This document shows, one piece after another, positions 43,917 through 56,061 of a stretch of 64,000 nt of DNA (the stretch's first letter is position 1; every line of letters begins with the position of its first letter). Location of the stretch: contig JAGTJM010000001.1 of the NCBI GenBank assembly GCA_020747015.1, forward strand, positions 620,001 through 684,000, in the 5' to 3' direction. The stretch comes from Pyrenochaeta sp. MPI-SDFR-AT-0127 (lineage: Eukaryota; Ascomycota; Dothideomycetes; Pleosporales; Cucurbitariaceae). The translations under genes and the position numbers were made by a program. Under the pieces are notes generated by a model. The model was not told the origin of the DNA. It saw only the letters and a program-made list of their open reading frames with translations, and searched no databases.

Positions 43917-45154
43917 ATGGGCCAGCTTTTGAGCACACAGCCGGCGCCGGTCATCGCAAGTAAAGGGCGAAGGCAACCTCACTTCCAGCGGAAGCATTCA
44001 AAGCGGGATATTGAAGTAGAAACAATAAAAGATTCCCGGACTAGAGCAAGATCGCCCGTACAATACCGTGAATATGGAGCAGCTCGATCTAGATCTAACA
44101 AGAAGGTTGTGACGCATGAGAAACGGGCTGATTCACGGCCACCTAGACGGCGCAAAGAATACGAAAAACCAAGGTCTAGGAAATCTGATGCGTCTGCATC
44201 TCGTAAACGCACGAGTCGAAAGATAATGGCAGACGTCCCAAATACTATTCGTTCTCGAACCCACCAGGCTGAGGTCTCACAACAGCCTAGGGCCAAGTCC
44301 AAGAGCGCACCAAAGCAACATCTTTTACCATCCTCAGCTGGGCGCAAACGCACTCGTCAGACCCATCAAAGAGAGAAAAAAGATTGCATAATCTGCGCCG
44401 ACACGCGTTCTCTCCACCGATTCCCCAATCGTCCTCCAACAACGCAATGCCAACATGACATCGACGTATGCCGGAGATGTCTTCGGACATGGATCCAATC
44501 GGAATTCGAAGTTAAGATCTGGGATGAGATCAATTGCCCTATATGTCCCATTCGTATGCAGCATGAGGATATGAGAGAATTTGCACCAAGTGCTGTGTTT
44601 CGAAGGTGCGTACACTGTGAACCTTGTGGACATCCTTCGCGAGTGTTAACAGGACAAATAGATACGACAAACTCAGCACGCGCGCCGCCTTCGAAGCCAT
44701 CCCCGGATTTACATGGTGCATAACTAAAGGTTGCAAATCTGGACAAGAGCAGCCCCCCGGTACGGCCAAATTTCGTTGCTTAGCTTGCAAGAAGGCGCAC
44801 TGTGTTGAACACAATGTACCCTGGCACAAGAAAGAAACGTGTAAGGAGTATGATTACAGGACAAACAAGAAACTGAAAAAGGCGGAGGAGGTAGCAAGTA
44901 AGAAGTTGATACTGGAAACAACTAAGAAGTGCCCTGGGTGTAAGAGGAATATAGAGCGGTCTTATGGTTGCGATCACATGACTTGTGAGTAGCAGATCCC
45001 CATCTTTTTGCTGGCAACTAACTGCGAGCTAGGCTCAAAATGTAAGCATGAGTTCTGCTGGCAGTGTCTTGCACCGTATGCGCAGAAGTTTAGGGGTAGG
45101 GTTATCCATCGCGTTGGATGTGATCATTTTAACCCGGATTGGATTCCAGATTGA
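43917..45154 (+). CDS. RBR-type E3 ubiquitin ligase (RING1-IBR-RING2)
   Basis: Transfers ubiquitin through a thioester on RING2, like parkin/ARIH proteins. Exons 43917-44605, 44653-44984 and 45033-45154, 380 residues. Residues 1-150 are Arg/Lys/Ser-rich and look disordered or nuclear. RING1 begins at DCIICAD and continues CQHDIDVCRRCLRTW...CPIC. The IBR region follows with WCITKGCKSGQ...CLACKKAHCVEHNVPWH. RING2 is KKCPGCKRNIERSYGCDHMTCSKCK, whose predicted catalytic Cys is C336 (in the GCDHM motif), followed by HEFCWQC. The second intron splits RING2 exactly, and both introns keep phase, so the gene looks intact. The first ATG (MGQLLST) has a Gly at position 2, a potential N-myristoylation site. 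Substrates are unknown. Confidence 0.9.
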
Positions 45155-45293
45155 TATATGTAGTGGAGAAGATAATATTGTACAGTAGTTGAGACCCGCC
45201 AGGGCTCCGGAATTACCATATGCAGAGAGGAGTGTGTACCAATACCCCGTAGACAATAATGGACAGAGAAATAAAGGGAAGACAATTCACCGT

Positions 45294-46924
45294 TCAGAAA
45301 AGTGTAGGAAGACCCGATCTTGCTACATAAGCAATCGTGACTCCAATTGTGGAAGTTAGAAGAACATATGTCAACCACCCTGCACTTCCTTTGTTTTTCT
45401 TCTTCTGCTCTTTCTTCTTCTCTGCAAGCTTCCAGCCTACTGAATTCTCATTGATCGTCCGCACAGGCACATAATTCAGCTTTGGCGTCCCAGAAAACGA
45501 CTCTGCCAGCTTCCAGATTTGGGTCTTGTTGAGATATGGCCCAATGTAAGAGACGAAAAATCTTCCGAAGAGAGTTTGGAACGAGTGCATTCTGGTGACT
45601 TTGCCGGATAAGTCAACAAAGGCTTCGGCGCGCGCGAACCGGTCTTTCTGGTACTCTGCAAACATGGATGATAGCTCAGACTTTGAAGGGTGGCGGTTGC
45701 GGTCGGCGTTGAGCTCGCGGTGGAGGATGTTGCACAGGCTAGCGGCAGCCTCCATAGCGATGTTTGCACCGATACCCAGATCGGCCGTCATCTAGTTTAG
45801 ACTCGTCAGCGTTTTGCCTGATTCTACCTTCATTCGCGCAAGGACTGGACCTAGGCTCTTTCACTCTTTAAGGATATGGGATATTGCTTACCTTGTGCGC
45901 TGAATCTCCTACTAATACTATCCTGCCTGCGTGCCATTTGCTCAATATCCCTTCTTCGATGTTGAGGAGACCGCTCCTTGTTCTTGTCTCCCACAGATCG
46001 CTGAACTTGAGGTTTTCTGTGAATGGCGTTTCTGCGAAACGCCTTGCCAATGCTTCCATGTCTTCCTCGCCATTTTTGCGCCTCTTGGGTGGTTGACTAA
46101 GCTCCTCTTTGAACATTATAGCCCAGTAAGCTACACCTGGTTGTGTAAATAGTAGCTTAGAGTCATTGTGCCCATAAATGACGTTAGTCTCTGAAGGGCT
46201 TAGACCGAAGGAGTCTTTCTGCTTGCTGACCCCGAATATTCCTCCAAATTCGCTAAACACCGCCTTTCGATCAGAATCAGGGATACTCCCTGGCTCAGCC
46301 TTGCTTGCATAGTCCCACATCTGGCTCTTGACAATACTGTGTACACCGTCTGCGCCTATAACCATGTCGCCTTCCTCGACAGAGCCATCGGAAAGAACCA
46401 CACGAACGCTATTCTCGGTGTGTTCGATATGGTCAACACGCCTGCTTGTGTGGATCTTTGATTTGTCTGGCAGATTCTCGTATAAATGTGTCACAAGCGA
46501 TTGACGGTCAAACAACACAGGTTGTAGGTCGAAACTGGGAGTAAGTCAGTTAGGTCGTTGTGTGAGCCTTGAAAAATGCCCAGAAAGAATGCAAAAAGGA
46601 ATTGACATACATCTCACCAATCTGGCTCATGGCTCCTCCGCTTGTATTCACACTACCATCCGGCCACCGACGGTACTCGTGCATCACGGGCGTATACCTC
46701 TCAAGTATCTTGTCAAGAAATCCGAACTGGTCCAGGATACGTTCCGCACTTGGCCAGACTATCAATGCCGCGCCTTTCACTGATATGATTTCATCATGCT
46801 TCTCAAGAACGATATGATCGATGTCGGCCAGCTGCAATGCATGGGAGAGTGTCAGTCCCACTACGCCGGCTCCTACAATAACAACTCTGAACGGCTTTGG
46901 CCTTGTTGAATCCTTATCCGCCAT
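45294..46924 (-). CDS. FAD-dependent monooxygenase with C-terminal membrane anchor (PaxM-like)
   Basis: Class A flavoprotein monooxygenase/epoxidase. Exons 46924-46611, 46534-45892 and 45791-45294 (introns of 76 and 100 nt), 484 residues. The FAD motif VVIVGAGVVGLTLSHAL lies near the N-terminus (GxGxxG), the DG motif is GDMVIGADGVHSIV, and the GD motif is RIVLVGDSAHKMTADLGIGANIAME, with an intron splitting K and M. The protein ends in a basic stretch (KKKEQKKKNKG) and a single hydrophobic segment GWLTYVLLTSTIGVTIAYV, so the C-terminus is probably ER-membrane anchored, as in the PaxM/AusM-type epoxidases of terpenoid pathways. No terpene cyclase, prenyltransferase or PKS gene is next to it here, so no pathway can be assigned. 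It is convergent with the RBR gene, 139 bp apart. Confidence 0.9.
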
Positions 46925-48725
46925 GTTGTGGTGATTGTGAGCGTGAGTGTCGCGGGGATCCACACTGTAAGGCAATGTAGGAGCTGTTGCGCTCTGAAAC
47001 GTATAGCTGATCCGATGATGTATAAATGATAAATTGATCGGGGCTGTGATTCAAGCTGAAGACGCCACTGTGGTCAAACGGCCACAATACGCAATAATAC
47101 GATCTAGTTTCCCTTTCCTGCAGTGAGAAGCTTAGCTATCCACAACCTGATTGCACCAGTAGCTGGCGGCAGAGCAAGATATGTCTTGTGACCCCGGCCG
47201 CTGAGTGCTGCCTGTTCCTCGCTAGTGCTGATGCTCAAAAGCAACCACCCTGGGATGTCTCACGCCCTGTCTTCCGCTACCTACAAATGATGGGACAAAA
47301 CCATCACAACAAGAAACCGTGCAACGAAGGATGGGTTACTAGCTTCCGTGATGGATGAAGTTGGATTCAATGGCTGCTGATATATTGCTTAAGTGGCTTC
47401 GTGGAAGGATTTGATTGCTCCCCAATTCGCATCGATTGCCAAAACAGGCTACGAGCTTATGGGGAAATTGTGTTTCGAGAATCCTGCACGCAGGACGAAA
47501 GATTCTCGAAGAGTTCAGGCCTGGTCAAATGAGCATTCTTTGCCGCGCATAGGAGTCATGAAGAACGAGTTATGTGACGACTAGTTGGGTGAGGCAAAAT
47601 ACGGGTGCTGCCAAAATAAGGCCGACAAGCGGTTCTAGGCCAACTGAATTCCTCGAAATACCAATACAGACCCAAGAGTACCATCTATATGCGCACTGCC
47701 TGCACTCGAATAAACTGGAGTGCTGGTCGAGAGCAAGTCGACGTAGCATTTGCAGTGATGGAACAAGCAATTAACGTGTCCAGAAACACAACAATCAGAA
47801 ATTGATCAATCAGACACTGCGACCACGAGCGACAAAACTATCACCAGGTACTGTGATCGACCTATGGCTTTGAGGAGTCGCTCCAAGTCGCCACGCAGCT
47901 CGATGGCTGGACAGTACGCTTGGAATATTCCTGTGTGTAAGAGCAACTGCCATTTGCGCCAAAAATAGTCAGGCCCCCAAAAGGGCCAGCAGGTAGATTT
48001 ATCAGCGAAGCATGGCAAAGGGCCTTGTCCTGAGTCGTTTCAGCCCTACGTGCCTGCGTTAAAGCTTGCATGCAATTGACTCCATGTCGATCAAATGGCC
48101 ATGGAACTTAAGGCCTCTAGAGTGAAGGGACCTATTGAACCTGAAAATCCACGTATAATTCGCACTTGGACGATCACCTGCTGATTGAGCGTGTATAGAA
48201 CTGTGCGGTCCTCCAGCAAGGAAACTTCAGCACTGCTCGAAGGCTGGCGATGCGAAACGAAAACGAGATGTGCTGGGCTCATCGAGAGACTAGCATCGGC
48301 GCAAGGGCGTCTAACTGGCGATAGAGAGGGAGCACAGGTAGCGCAATGTTGGAACGCGTGCTGTGAGCGCAAGTAAAGTCCAAGAACGACAGAGACGCCA
48401 ACTCCAGCATTTGAAGATCGGCCGTGTGCCTGCAAGTGCGGAGTGAGCTAGTGATGCAAGCCATGGGCCGACTTGGCACGCTAGTCCTGTTTTGTCAGAT
48501 CGGGGCCAACCTCCATTTCACTGTCGCGCAACGTCTGGCAGCCCACGCGCACTCGCACATCGCCCGCCGCTGGCTCTGCTATCGATGAACACGCCTCTTC
48601 CTGCTTGTCTGGTGGTTTCGCGCTTGCGGTAGCCCCCACCGGCCGATTGTACCCGTGCCGGCGCGTTACCTGGTGACGGGCAACATCACCCTTGCTGGCC
48701 TTTGGACACATTCCGCTCTCTCTAC
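46925..48725. other. 1.8-kb divergent intergenic region
   Basis: Separates the monooxygenase and NTO1, which diverge from it. Short frames have no domain. Positions 47020-47110 and 47380-47560 are AT-rich. No RNA gene or repeat was seen. Confidence 0.55.
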
Positions 48726-51700
48726 ATGGCGCCTGTTCCCGATACTCCACGACCACGCGTGAGAAGTTCCGCACGACCGCCGAGACGGCACTTTTCCGAT
48801 TCAGCGCCTCCCAATAAGAAGCGCAAGTACATTCCCGGTGGACCAGGAGGTGGGGGGAGATACGTAGATGACGCAGGCATAGAGACACCGGTAGGAGGAA
48901 CAGGACCGGGAGGTTACGCGTATACCGGCCCTCGTGGTCGCGTTGGACGTCTCAACGCTGAAAGAGCAGGATTACCGGTTTCTGCACCCTCGCCCTCTTA
49001 CTCCCGACCCCGACGCGAAAGGCCGCCAGCTGGACCGCGTTCCAGCTCGGCCGCTGCAGTTGCCGCCGCTGTGGCGCAAAGCGATGGTTACAAGCCGCGC
49101 GAGGAGCGGAGCTGGGACGAGTTTCACCCCGACCTTGACATTGACACTGAGTTTCCCGTTTTCAGTGCGGACCAGATCGATGGCATAAGCCCTGCTGAGT
49201 CGGCTCCAGGAACGCCACTGAACGGCTCATCCACAGGCCAATATGCGGTGGACAGTGGTCTATCTGCTGTACTAGACGGCCTGCGCGCGCAACAAGTTGA
49301 GGCCGCGGAGACTGAGGACGATAACATAACGATCAATGGTAATGGAAAACTGGTTACGCCCAAGAGACGTCCAGGCCGTCCGCCACGGAACAAGGACTCG
49401 ATGCTTGCTGGGCTTGGGTCGCCACCACGTCCCCGCATCAATCCCCTTCCGACAATGAATCCGAGGGAGAAGCTGAATCTGCCCAAGCCTTCAGTTCGCC
49501 AAGTCGATCCTTTCAAAGCTCACGAAGAAAGCGAAGGAGTCAAAATAAACTATGTCGATCGGACCATGGCGAATATTGGATATCAGGAGAGCGAGGTCTT
49601 TGCGCGGTCAGAAAATAGCCTGATACGGCTTCCTGAAGGGTCCATTGAAGAAGACCTTGACATGACATTGCAAACCGAGACCGAGGGCTCTGCAGGCGCA
49701 GTTGCCGTGGGTCGTGTGGAATATGACATGGATGAGCAAGACGATCGATGGCTTGAAGCGCTCAATATACAACGGAAGGAGGAGGGAGTAGAAGGTATCA
49801 AACCTGCGATATTCGAGGTCACTATAACGCAAATCGAAAAGGAGTGGCATGCCCTAGAAAAGCGTGAGTCTATGCGAGCCACGATTCTAGTTTGGAACTA
49901 ACTGATTGTGTAAAGGCATCCCTAAACCAAATCCGAAGCCACCTCAAACACATCGACCACGCTCTAGCAGTGCAGCCGCAGTCAACGGCGAGCCTGCTGG
50001 ACAAGGTGAAGAGCAAGACACAAAGTGCGCGATCTGTGATGACGGTGATTGCGAGAATACCAATGCTATAGTCTTCTGTGACGGCTGTGATTTGGCCGTG
50101 CATCAAGAGTGCTACGGCGTACCTTTCATACCAGAAGGACAATGGCTATGCAGACGATGCCAACTAGTGGGGCGCGGAACCCCTGTCAGTGAGCTGCCAG
50201 TACGTCTCGTCTTTTGTTCTTCTTCAATTCTGTGCTAACTATTGTAGGGATGCATATTTTGTCCAAACATAGATGGCGCCTTCAAACAAACAACAGCAAT
50301 GAAGTGGGCACATCTGCTATGCGCTATGTGGATTCCTGAAGTCTCGCTTGGAAATGCGACTTTTCAAGAGCCAGTGCAGGATGTTGAAAAGGTCCCTAAA
50401 ACACGCTGGAAATTAGTAGGTCTGCAGAATTCTATTCCCTAGGCCACACTAACGCTGTTGACAGTCTTGCTACATATGCAAACAAAAAATGGGTGCCTGC
50501 ATCCAATGCGGCCACAAGTCCTGTTTTGAAGCCTTCCATGTCACCTGTGCTCGTCGGGCTCGATTGTGTTTACGGATGAAAGCTTCGCAGTCAACGAACC
50601 CGCTCGACGGCACCGTACTCAAAGCCTACTGCGATCGACACACTCCGTCTGACTGGAAACGTGAATATGATGTAGACAGCGCAGTCTCAGACGCAAAAGC
50701 GTTTTATCGCCACACCATGCGCCATGTTCGGTGGCCTGACAGTCAAACGTATGCCTTGTCTATAGGTTCAAGTCACGCAATGCCTTCGATTGAGGGAGTA
50801 GACGACGACGAAACTCCTGGTAGCAACAAGCGTAAACGTGGGCACTCTATGAGGTCATGGAGACTTCCGTCTGGAGCGCCTGTGGTCCCGCAAGCTGTCT
50901 ACCACAATGTCGAGAACACGCTCATCAAATTCAATGTCCGCAAGCGCAAGGAGTTCGTGCAAGAAGCCTGCAAGTACTGGACACTAAAGCGGGAAGCACG
51001 TCGTGGTGCTGCACTCCTGAAGCGTCTCCAGCTGCAAATGGAAGCCTTCTCGTCCATGGAGATCACTCGCCGTAATTTTGCGGGGATGGGTGCAGCTGGT
51101 AGACCTCGACTTCAACGGCGCATCGAGTTCGCAGAGCGCCTCGAAGATGACATGGAGCAGATTCGGGTCCTTTGCGAGATGGTCAAGCAACGAGAAACGG
51201 AGAAGCTCAAGGACGTCATGATTCTGAAGAAAATCGTTGATTGCATCTACTTTCCAATCCCTCAACTGCTGGATCCTATTCTTACTCGAGCAATAACGTA
51301 AGTGACAGATGTCGTATCACCAAATGACTAAACTGATTATGTTGCAGCTTCGATAGTAAAGGTGTTTTTACTGATGGCTTCAGCGACCTCCAGATCAAGC
51401 TCGAGGAGAAGTTCTACACTTCTGTGCAAGCTTTCAATGAGGACATGGCAGCCGTGTTGAGTACTGAGCTTGGCTTCGCTCCTGTCACTACGCTGGGAGA
51501 CGCCGAAAACCAAATGAACAAAGTCGCCCACAGTACCTTGACATCTGAGCAAAAAGAGATGAAGAAATTAGTCAAGCGTATCACCAAAGGACTGCAACCC
51601 CTCTTTGAAGAGGCAATGTACAAGGAAGCTGAACTAGCGGGACGACCGTACGAGAAGCTTCCGGACCTCGAAACGCTTCTCAATCAGAAGTTGCAGCGCA

Positions 51701-52305
51701 GGCCAAGCGTTTTCTCCTACACCGAGAGCGTTCGGCAGACAACAGAAACCGACCAGACAAATGTTGACCATGCTGGAGAGGATGCTGTGGACGGAGAACA
51801 AGCCGCAGTGGTGTCTGGAAAGCCCGAGGAAGTACAACTTGCGCCTACACCCGATGACAACGCCGCGGACGCACACCATGCGCATGATGAAGCGGCCGAC
51901 GAGTTAGCTATCGCGGCGCAGCTTGGTCAAGACTCCTTGCACGCTTCCAATGAGGCAGTTTCAGGCGATGGAATGGAAGTCGATCTTGCGGAAAGAAATA
52001 GCCGCACGGAGCCACTCACACCTCCAAGGTCTGAGAAGAACCTACTGAACCCACTTGGGAACGGCGGAATCCCCTGGTATCTCGAAAGGTTCGACATTAG
52101 TGGCACGACCGTGTATGAGGAGCGATACACAGGCCGAGAAGTGCTTCGAGACATGAGCGAGGAGTTGAGTGAATTAGATGACGACGAACTTGATGGTCTT
52201 GCAGACTCTGATCCCATTAGACCGATCGATGCACCTGATGCAACCGTAGCTGAGGTCCAGAAGGCAGTGGCTCGGAAGAAGCAGAAGAGGCCAAGGTATA
52301 GATGA
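48726..52305 (+). CDS. NTO1: PHD-finger chromatin protein Nto1 (NuA3 subunit, BRPF family)
   Basis: Subunit of the NuA3 histone H3 acetyltransferase complex and relative of BRPF/JADE scaffolds. Five exons: 48726-49863, 49916-50199, 50248-50415, 50465-51297 and 51348-52305, all phase-consistent, giving 1126 residues. The first ~330 residues are Pro/Arg/Gly-rich, with an AT-hook-like RPGRPPRNK. An EPL-like segment ([12 protein letters not shown]...) precedes a canonical PHD finger ([31 protein letters not shown]...CRRC). A Cys/His-rich knuckle and extended PHD follow, starting [12 protein letters not shown] and ending [13 protein letters not shown], split by introns 3 and 4. A helical region ([20 protein letters not shown]) and an acidic C-terminus come next. 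The PHD-Zn-PHD order is diagnostic. The first ATG after a TTG-led extension is used. Confidence 0.93.
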
Positions 52306-53105
52306 TGGACTGGGCGTGTCTTTCGGATTTCATAGGCATGCACACTTTTTTCCCGTGCCATGTATCACCTTTGGTATTTGTAACATACTTTAATTTTACT
52401 ACATGGCGTTACTGGCGCTGGAGGACCTATGGCCCGCTGTCGGGTAAGTTGGGTAACATGGTCTCCACATTGGTTTTTTGGGCGAACATCATAGCAGGGA
52501 GTAATTAGCCTAGTCGCTGGTTGAATTCAGGTTGGTCGGTGTAGTGACTGGAGCACGAAGACGGTCATGCTGTGATGAAATATGTAGAGAAACCTTGATA
52601 CACATGGACAGATGTCTTCATTAGCTGCCACAAGTGTGGCCCGTTAGGTCGTACAAGAACTAATCATGGTGAGATATGCTAGGAAACTTTATGGTGGCGA
52701 TCAAAGCCTCACTGAGTTGAGAGGGAATGACACGTACAGTGCGCGCACGTTGAGTTTTCTAGACAGGGCGGCCAGGGCGTTGGTTGTTGCCCCTTGCACC
52801 TGCCTCACTTGCACTCAGCTCGCGTAGTTGCCTGCTCCTGTACCTGCTGGCCGACTCTCACCCCCATAAATACTGCCTGCTCTTCTTCCCGGCGTTCGCC
52901 TTTCTCACCACTTCTCCCACCAACCCCACCGTGCCCACTCACTTGCAGTACTCTCTGCGGCAAGTTGCACTTAGCGCGGCGCTTACTAAATAGGGCGTGG
53001 CTCCGTCGATCAGCCCTGCCAAAAAACCCAAGCCTGGACTTTCGAACAAACAACACCTCACCTCAATCAGCCAACCATCAACTCCCAGCACACAGCAGCA
53101 TCACC
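52306..53105. promoter_or_regulatory. upstream region of the SR-like gene
   Basis: 800 bp containing the 3' flank of NTO1 and, close to the start at 53106, a pyrimidine-rich segment with CA/AAC leader (CAACACCTCACC). Small frames are not supported as genes. Confidence 0.55.
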
Positions 53106-54125
53106 ATGGAGTACGAAAACGACCAGCGTGGCTATGACGGTTTGTTTCCCGCTTCTTGACACTCACCCGCCGCCACTGACTGATGAGCAGACGAGCCTCG
53201 CGGCTACGAGCGTGACCGCAGCAGGTCTCCGCGTGGTGACCGTCGCGACAACGATACCGCGCGCGCCCGCAGCGCCTCTCCCAATGACCGTGATAGCCGG
53301 TATGTTTCTCCTTGCATTGTTGATGAAATATCGCACTGACACGACCTAGTGGCCCGCCTCCAGAGCGTAGGAACGATGATGATGAGAGCCGCAACTCTGG
53401 CTCCAATCTCTTCGTCACGGGCATTCATCCTTCTCTCAGCGAGGAGGAGGTCACACGTCTCTTTGAGAAATACGGCGAGGTTGAGCAGTGCAACATCATG
53501 CGCGATCCCCACACTAAGGAGTCGCGTGGCTTTGGATTCGTCAAGATGGTCACTTCTGACCAGGCCGATGCGGCGAAGGAGGGTCTACAGGGCGAAGTCC
53601 ACCAGGGTAGGACGCTGAGCATCGAGAAGGCACGCCGTGCGCGCCCGCGTACTCCTACGCCGGGCAAGTACTATGGCCCGCCCAAGCGTGGTAAGTATAC
53701 GATCTATCTAGCAATCTTGTCACACTAACATGACCACAGAGTTTGGTGGCCGTGGTGGCCGAGGTGGCCCTCGCTACGGTGATCGCTACTCTGATGATCG
53801 CCGAGGCGGAGGCTATGGTCGTCGCGATGACTACGGCTCGCGTAGCTCTCGCTATGACGATCGTGGCTATGGTGGCGGTTCACGTCGTGATGACTACGGT
53901 CCCCGGGGTGTCGATCGTTATGCCTCCGATCGCAGCTATGGTGGCAGGGACGGCGGACGCGATGGCGGACGTGACGACCGTCGAGGTGGAGGTGGTGGCG
54001 GATACTACGACCGCCCACCTCCCCCAGCTGCTGGCGCTGGTTATGGCGATGCCCCTCCTCCACGTGAGCCGTACGGCGGTGGAGGACGCTCGTACGAGGG
54101 TGATTACGATCGCTCTCACCGCTAG
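53106..54125 (+). CDS. SR-type RNA-binding protein, Tra2-like
   Basis: Probable nuclear splicing regulator. Four exons: 53106-53139, 53191-53299, 53350-53690 and 53740-54125, 289 residues. After a short N-terminus, an Arg/Ser-Asp region (about 10-60) precedes one RRM at about 66-142, with RNP2 LFVTGI and RNP1 RGFGFVKM and the Tra2-style linker PTPGKYYGPPKR just after it. The C-terminal third is Gly/Arg/Tyr/Asp-rich (RGG and DRY type). Exon 1 codes for only 11 full residues, and its donor is the weak GTTTGT; retention of this intron gives an early stop after 17 codons. The RRM plus PTPGKYYG hallmark supports Tra2-like identity; target RNAs are unknown. Codon use is similar to neighbours apart from the Gly/Arg tail. 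Confidence 0.9.
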
Positions 54126-56061
54126 CCCCTTTGCTGATTGAGTCAGAACCCTCACGGCACTAAGTTAGGGTATGCGTGGTTATTCCTCGGTTTGGCGCCT
54201 CAGCATTTGACTTCCTGTAATCCTATGGCTACTTCACTGGGTTCAGTTTTATAATACGGCGTTCACACGCACACAGGGATATGGTCGACAAAAAAAGTTC
54301 TTCGATATGGTTCGCAGCAGCGCAGTAGCACACTTCGGTAGGCTGCTATCTTGCAGCTCGACATCTTCCTTGCCTTCTTCGGCTCGGTGGTTTTCCTTGG
54401 AGAAACGGTTTTCAGCACTTCGGTAAAGGCTTTCAGGGCAACAGCTATAGCCCGCGGGAGCATCAGTCATCTTGATCATCTTCGTCGACACCAAATTGTA
54501 CTTCTATCTTATGCCCTCTCGATGCAACCTGGACGTCCAGTAAATCAGTTCGCACCACCTTTCGCATCACCAGCACTATCTAAATACTCTCAATATCATC
54601 CACCATGCCCGCGACTATGTCACCATCAGCCCCCCCGACCTATTAGCAGTAATTGGGCTTACTAAACTCGACGTTCGACTATTACAGCATCCACAAGTCA
54701 CCGTCTGCAACGTTTTCGCGTGCCACGACAAGCTCAGTCGATTGTCCGAGCAGACAGCTTGCAATTTTTTAAGGATTCGGTGCCATGCCCACGCCCGTGA
54801 CGTTTGTGTGCATACAGCTTGCCCAGTTTGTTTTTTTGCAAACATGGAATTGCTGTTGCGCGGGCGCTGACGGTAAGGTACAGCTGGAGGTGCGTGCCCC
54901 AAGTCTCGTTTGTGTCATTTCCTATTTTGGTCGACCATGCCCTTGGTATTTGATTCCGGCTGCATTGCGCCTTCACAGTTTCAGCCCTCCCTTATTGCCC
55001 GACCATGCATACACAGTACTGCTGCAGCTTCTGGTGTTCGGTTTGAGGTGACTTTGGAATACTTGGCCCACGCCCAATGAAATGCACTCCCGCCCTTCCG
55101 CAGTACTTGGGCTAGAAGCTTGATTGCTCGAGCGAAGCCTTTTTTTCTCTTGCGGATACCTGCACATGGCGATTGCATCAGGCATTGCAATTGCCATGGT
55201 CAACGCCATAGGTATATGATTGCGTAATGCGGGAAAATTGCTGTTTGGGCATGACTGCCAGTCGGTGAAATCTCACTCGCGCCGATTTGCGCATCCCAGA
55301 AGACGAGATATTCACCCCTGAGACTCATGGAGAGTGGCTATGGCGCATCAGCCAGCCATTGCGCTAAGAATACTTACGCACCCCTGCGCAAGGTCGTAGA
55401 TCTGTAGAGTAGCGTAGATGATCATTGAATGAGACGAGTGACACTTGCCAACCAACACCCAGTTCCTCCTTGTTGTGCATGACGGCCAGCGGGCTAACAT
55501 GAAGATGCGAGTATGCGGCGCAGTTGCCGGTTGGATTACTGTAGATGATTCTGTGATACGGGCTAGCCGTTTTGCAGGCACACGACGACGCAGGGCTAGA
55601 ACACAGGGATGGAGCCAGCCACTAGCCCCGGACCAGAGTTGAACTGACGTTCCTCAGCTGCATCAATCAGTGGACGCGAATAGGCCACGGCGCCGGTCCG
55701 TCAAGGGAACTGCAGGAGGTGTGACTTTTGTGTTCCTGCACACTGCTCTGCATCCCCTTGCGACACCAATCTGGTCTTTCGATCCCTCGCTATCCACGCT
55801 GGCCCTTGGTATCGTCTCATCACTGTGGTTTGGCGACCGAGTGCGTTGCTGATGCTGATCGTTGAAGATTGCGGCGCTTCTCGTTGAATTGCGCGCCGCG
55901 CGGCGAGTCTCCCCTGTGAGCGCAACGCCCTTTGATGCGAAGATTATGGCCGACTAACAATCTAATCAGCTGCAGGAAACATTTGAGTCCCTCCTGCATC
56001 GCTTCCGTCCTTTTGTTGCTACAATCTAGACCTTCGCCGCTCGCTCCTCCGTCTCCAAACC
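54126..56061. other. 1.9-kb interval without supported genes
   Basis: Frames such as 54351-54665 (+) and 54615-54902 (-) are short, overlapping and featureless. It includes the 3' flank of the SR-like gene and the promoter of the DUF3431 gene. No repeat or tRNA-like element was seen. Confidence 0.55.

Noticed and set aside
41442..46924. Secondary-metabolite cluster around the MFS and FAD monooxygenase
   Set aside because: No backbone enzyme (PKS, NRPS, terpene cyclase, prenyltransferase) occurs in the window; the RBR ligase between them is housekeeping-like.
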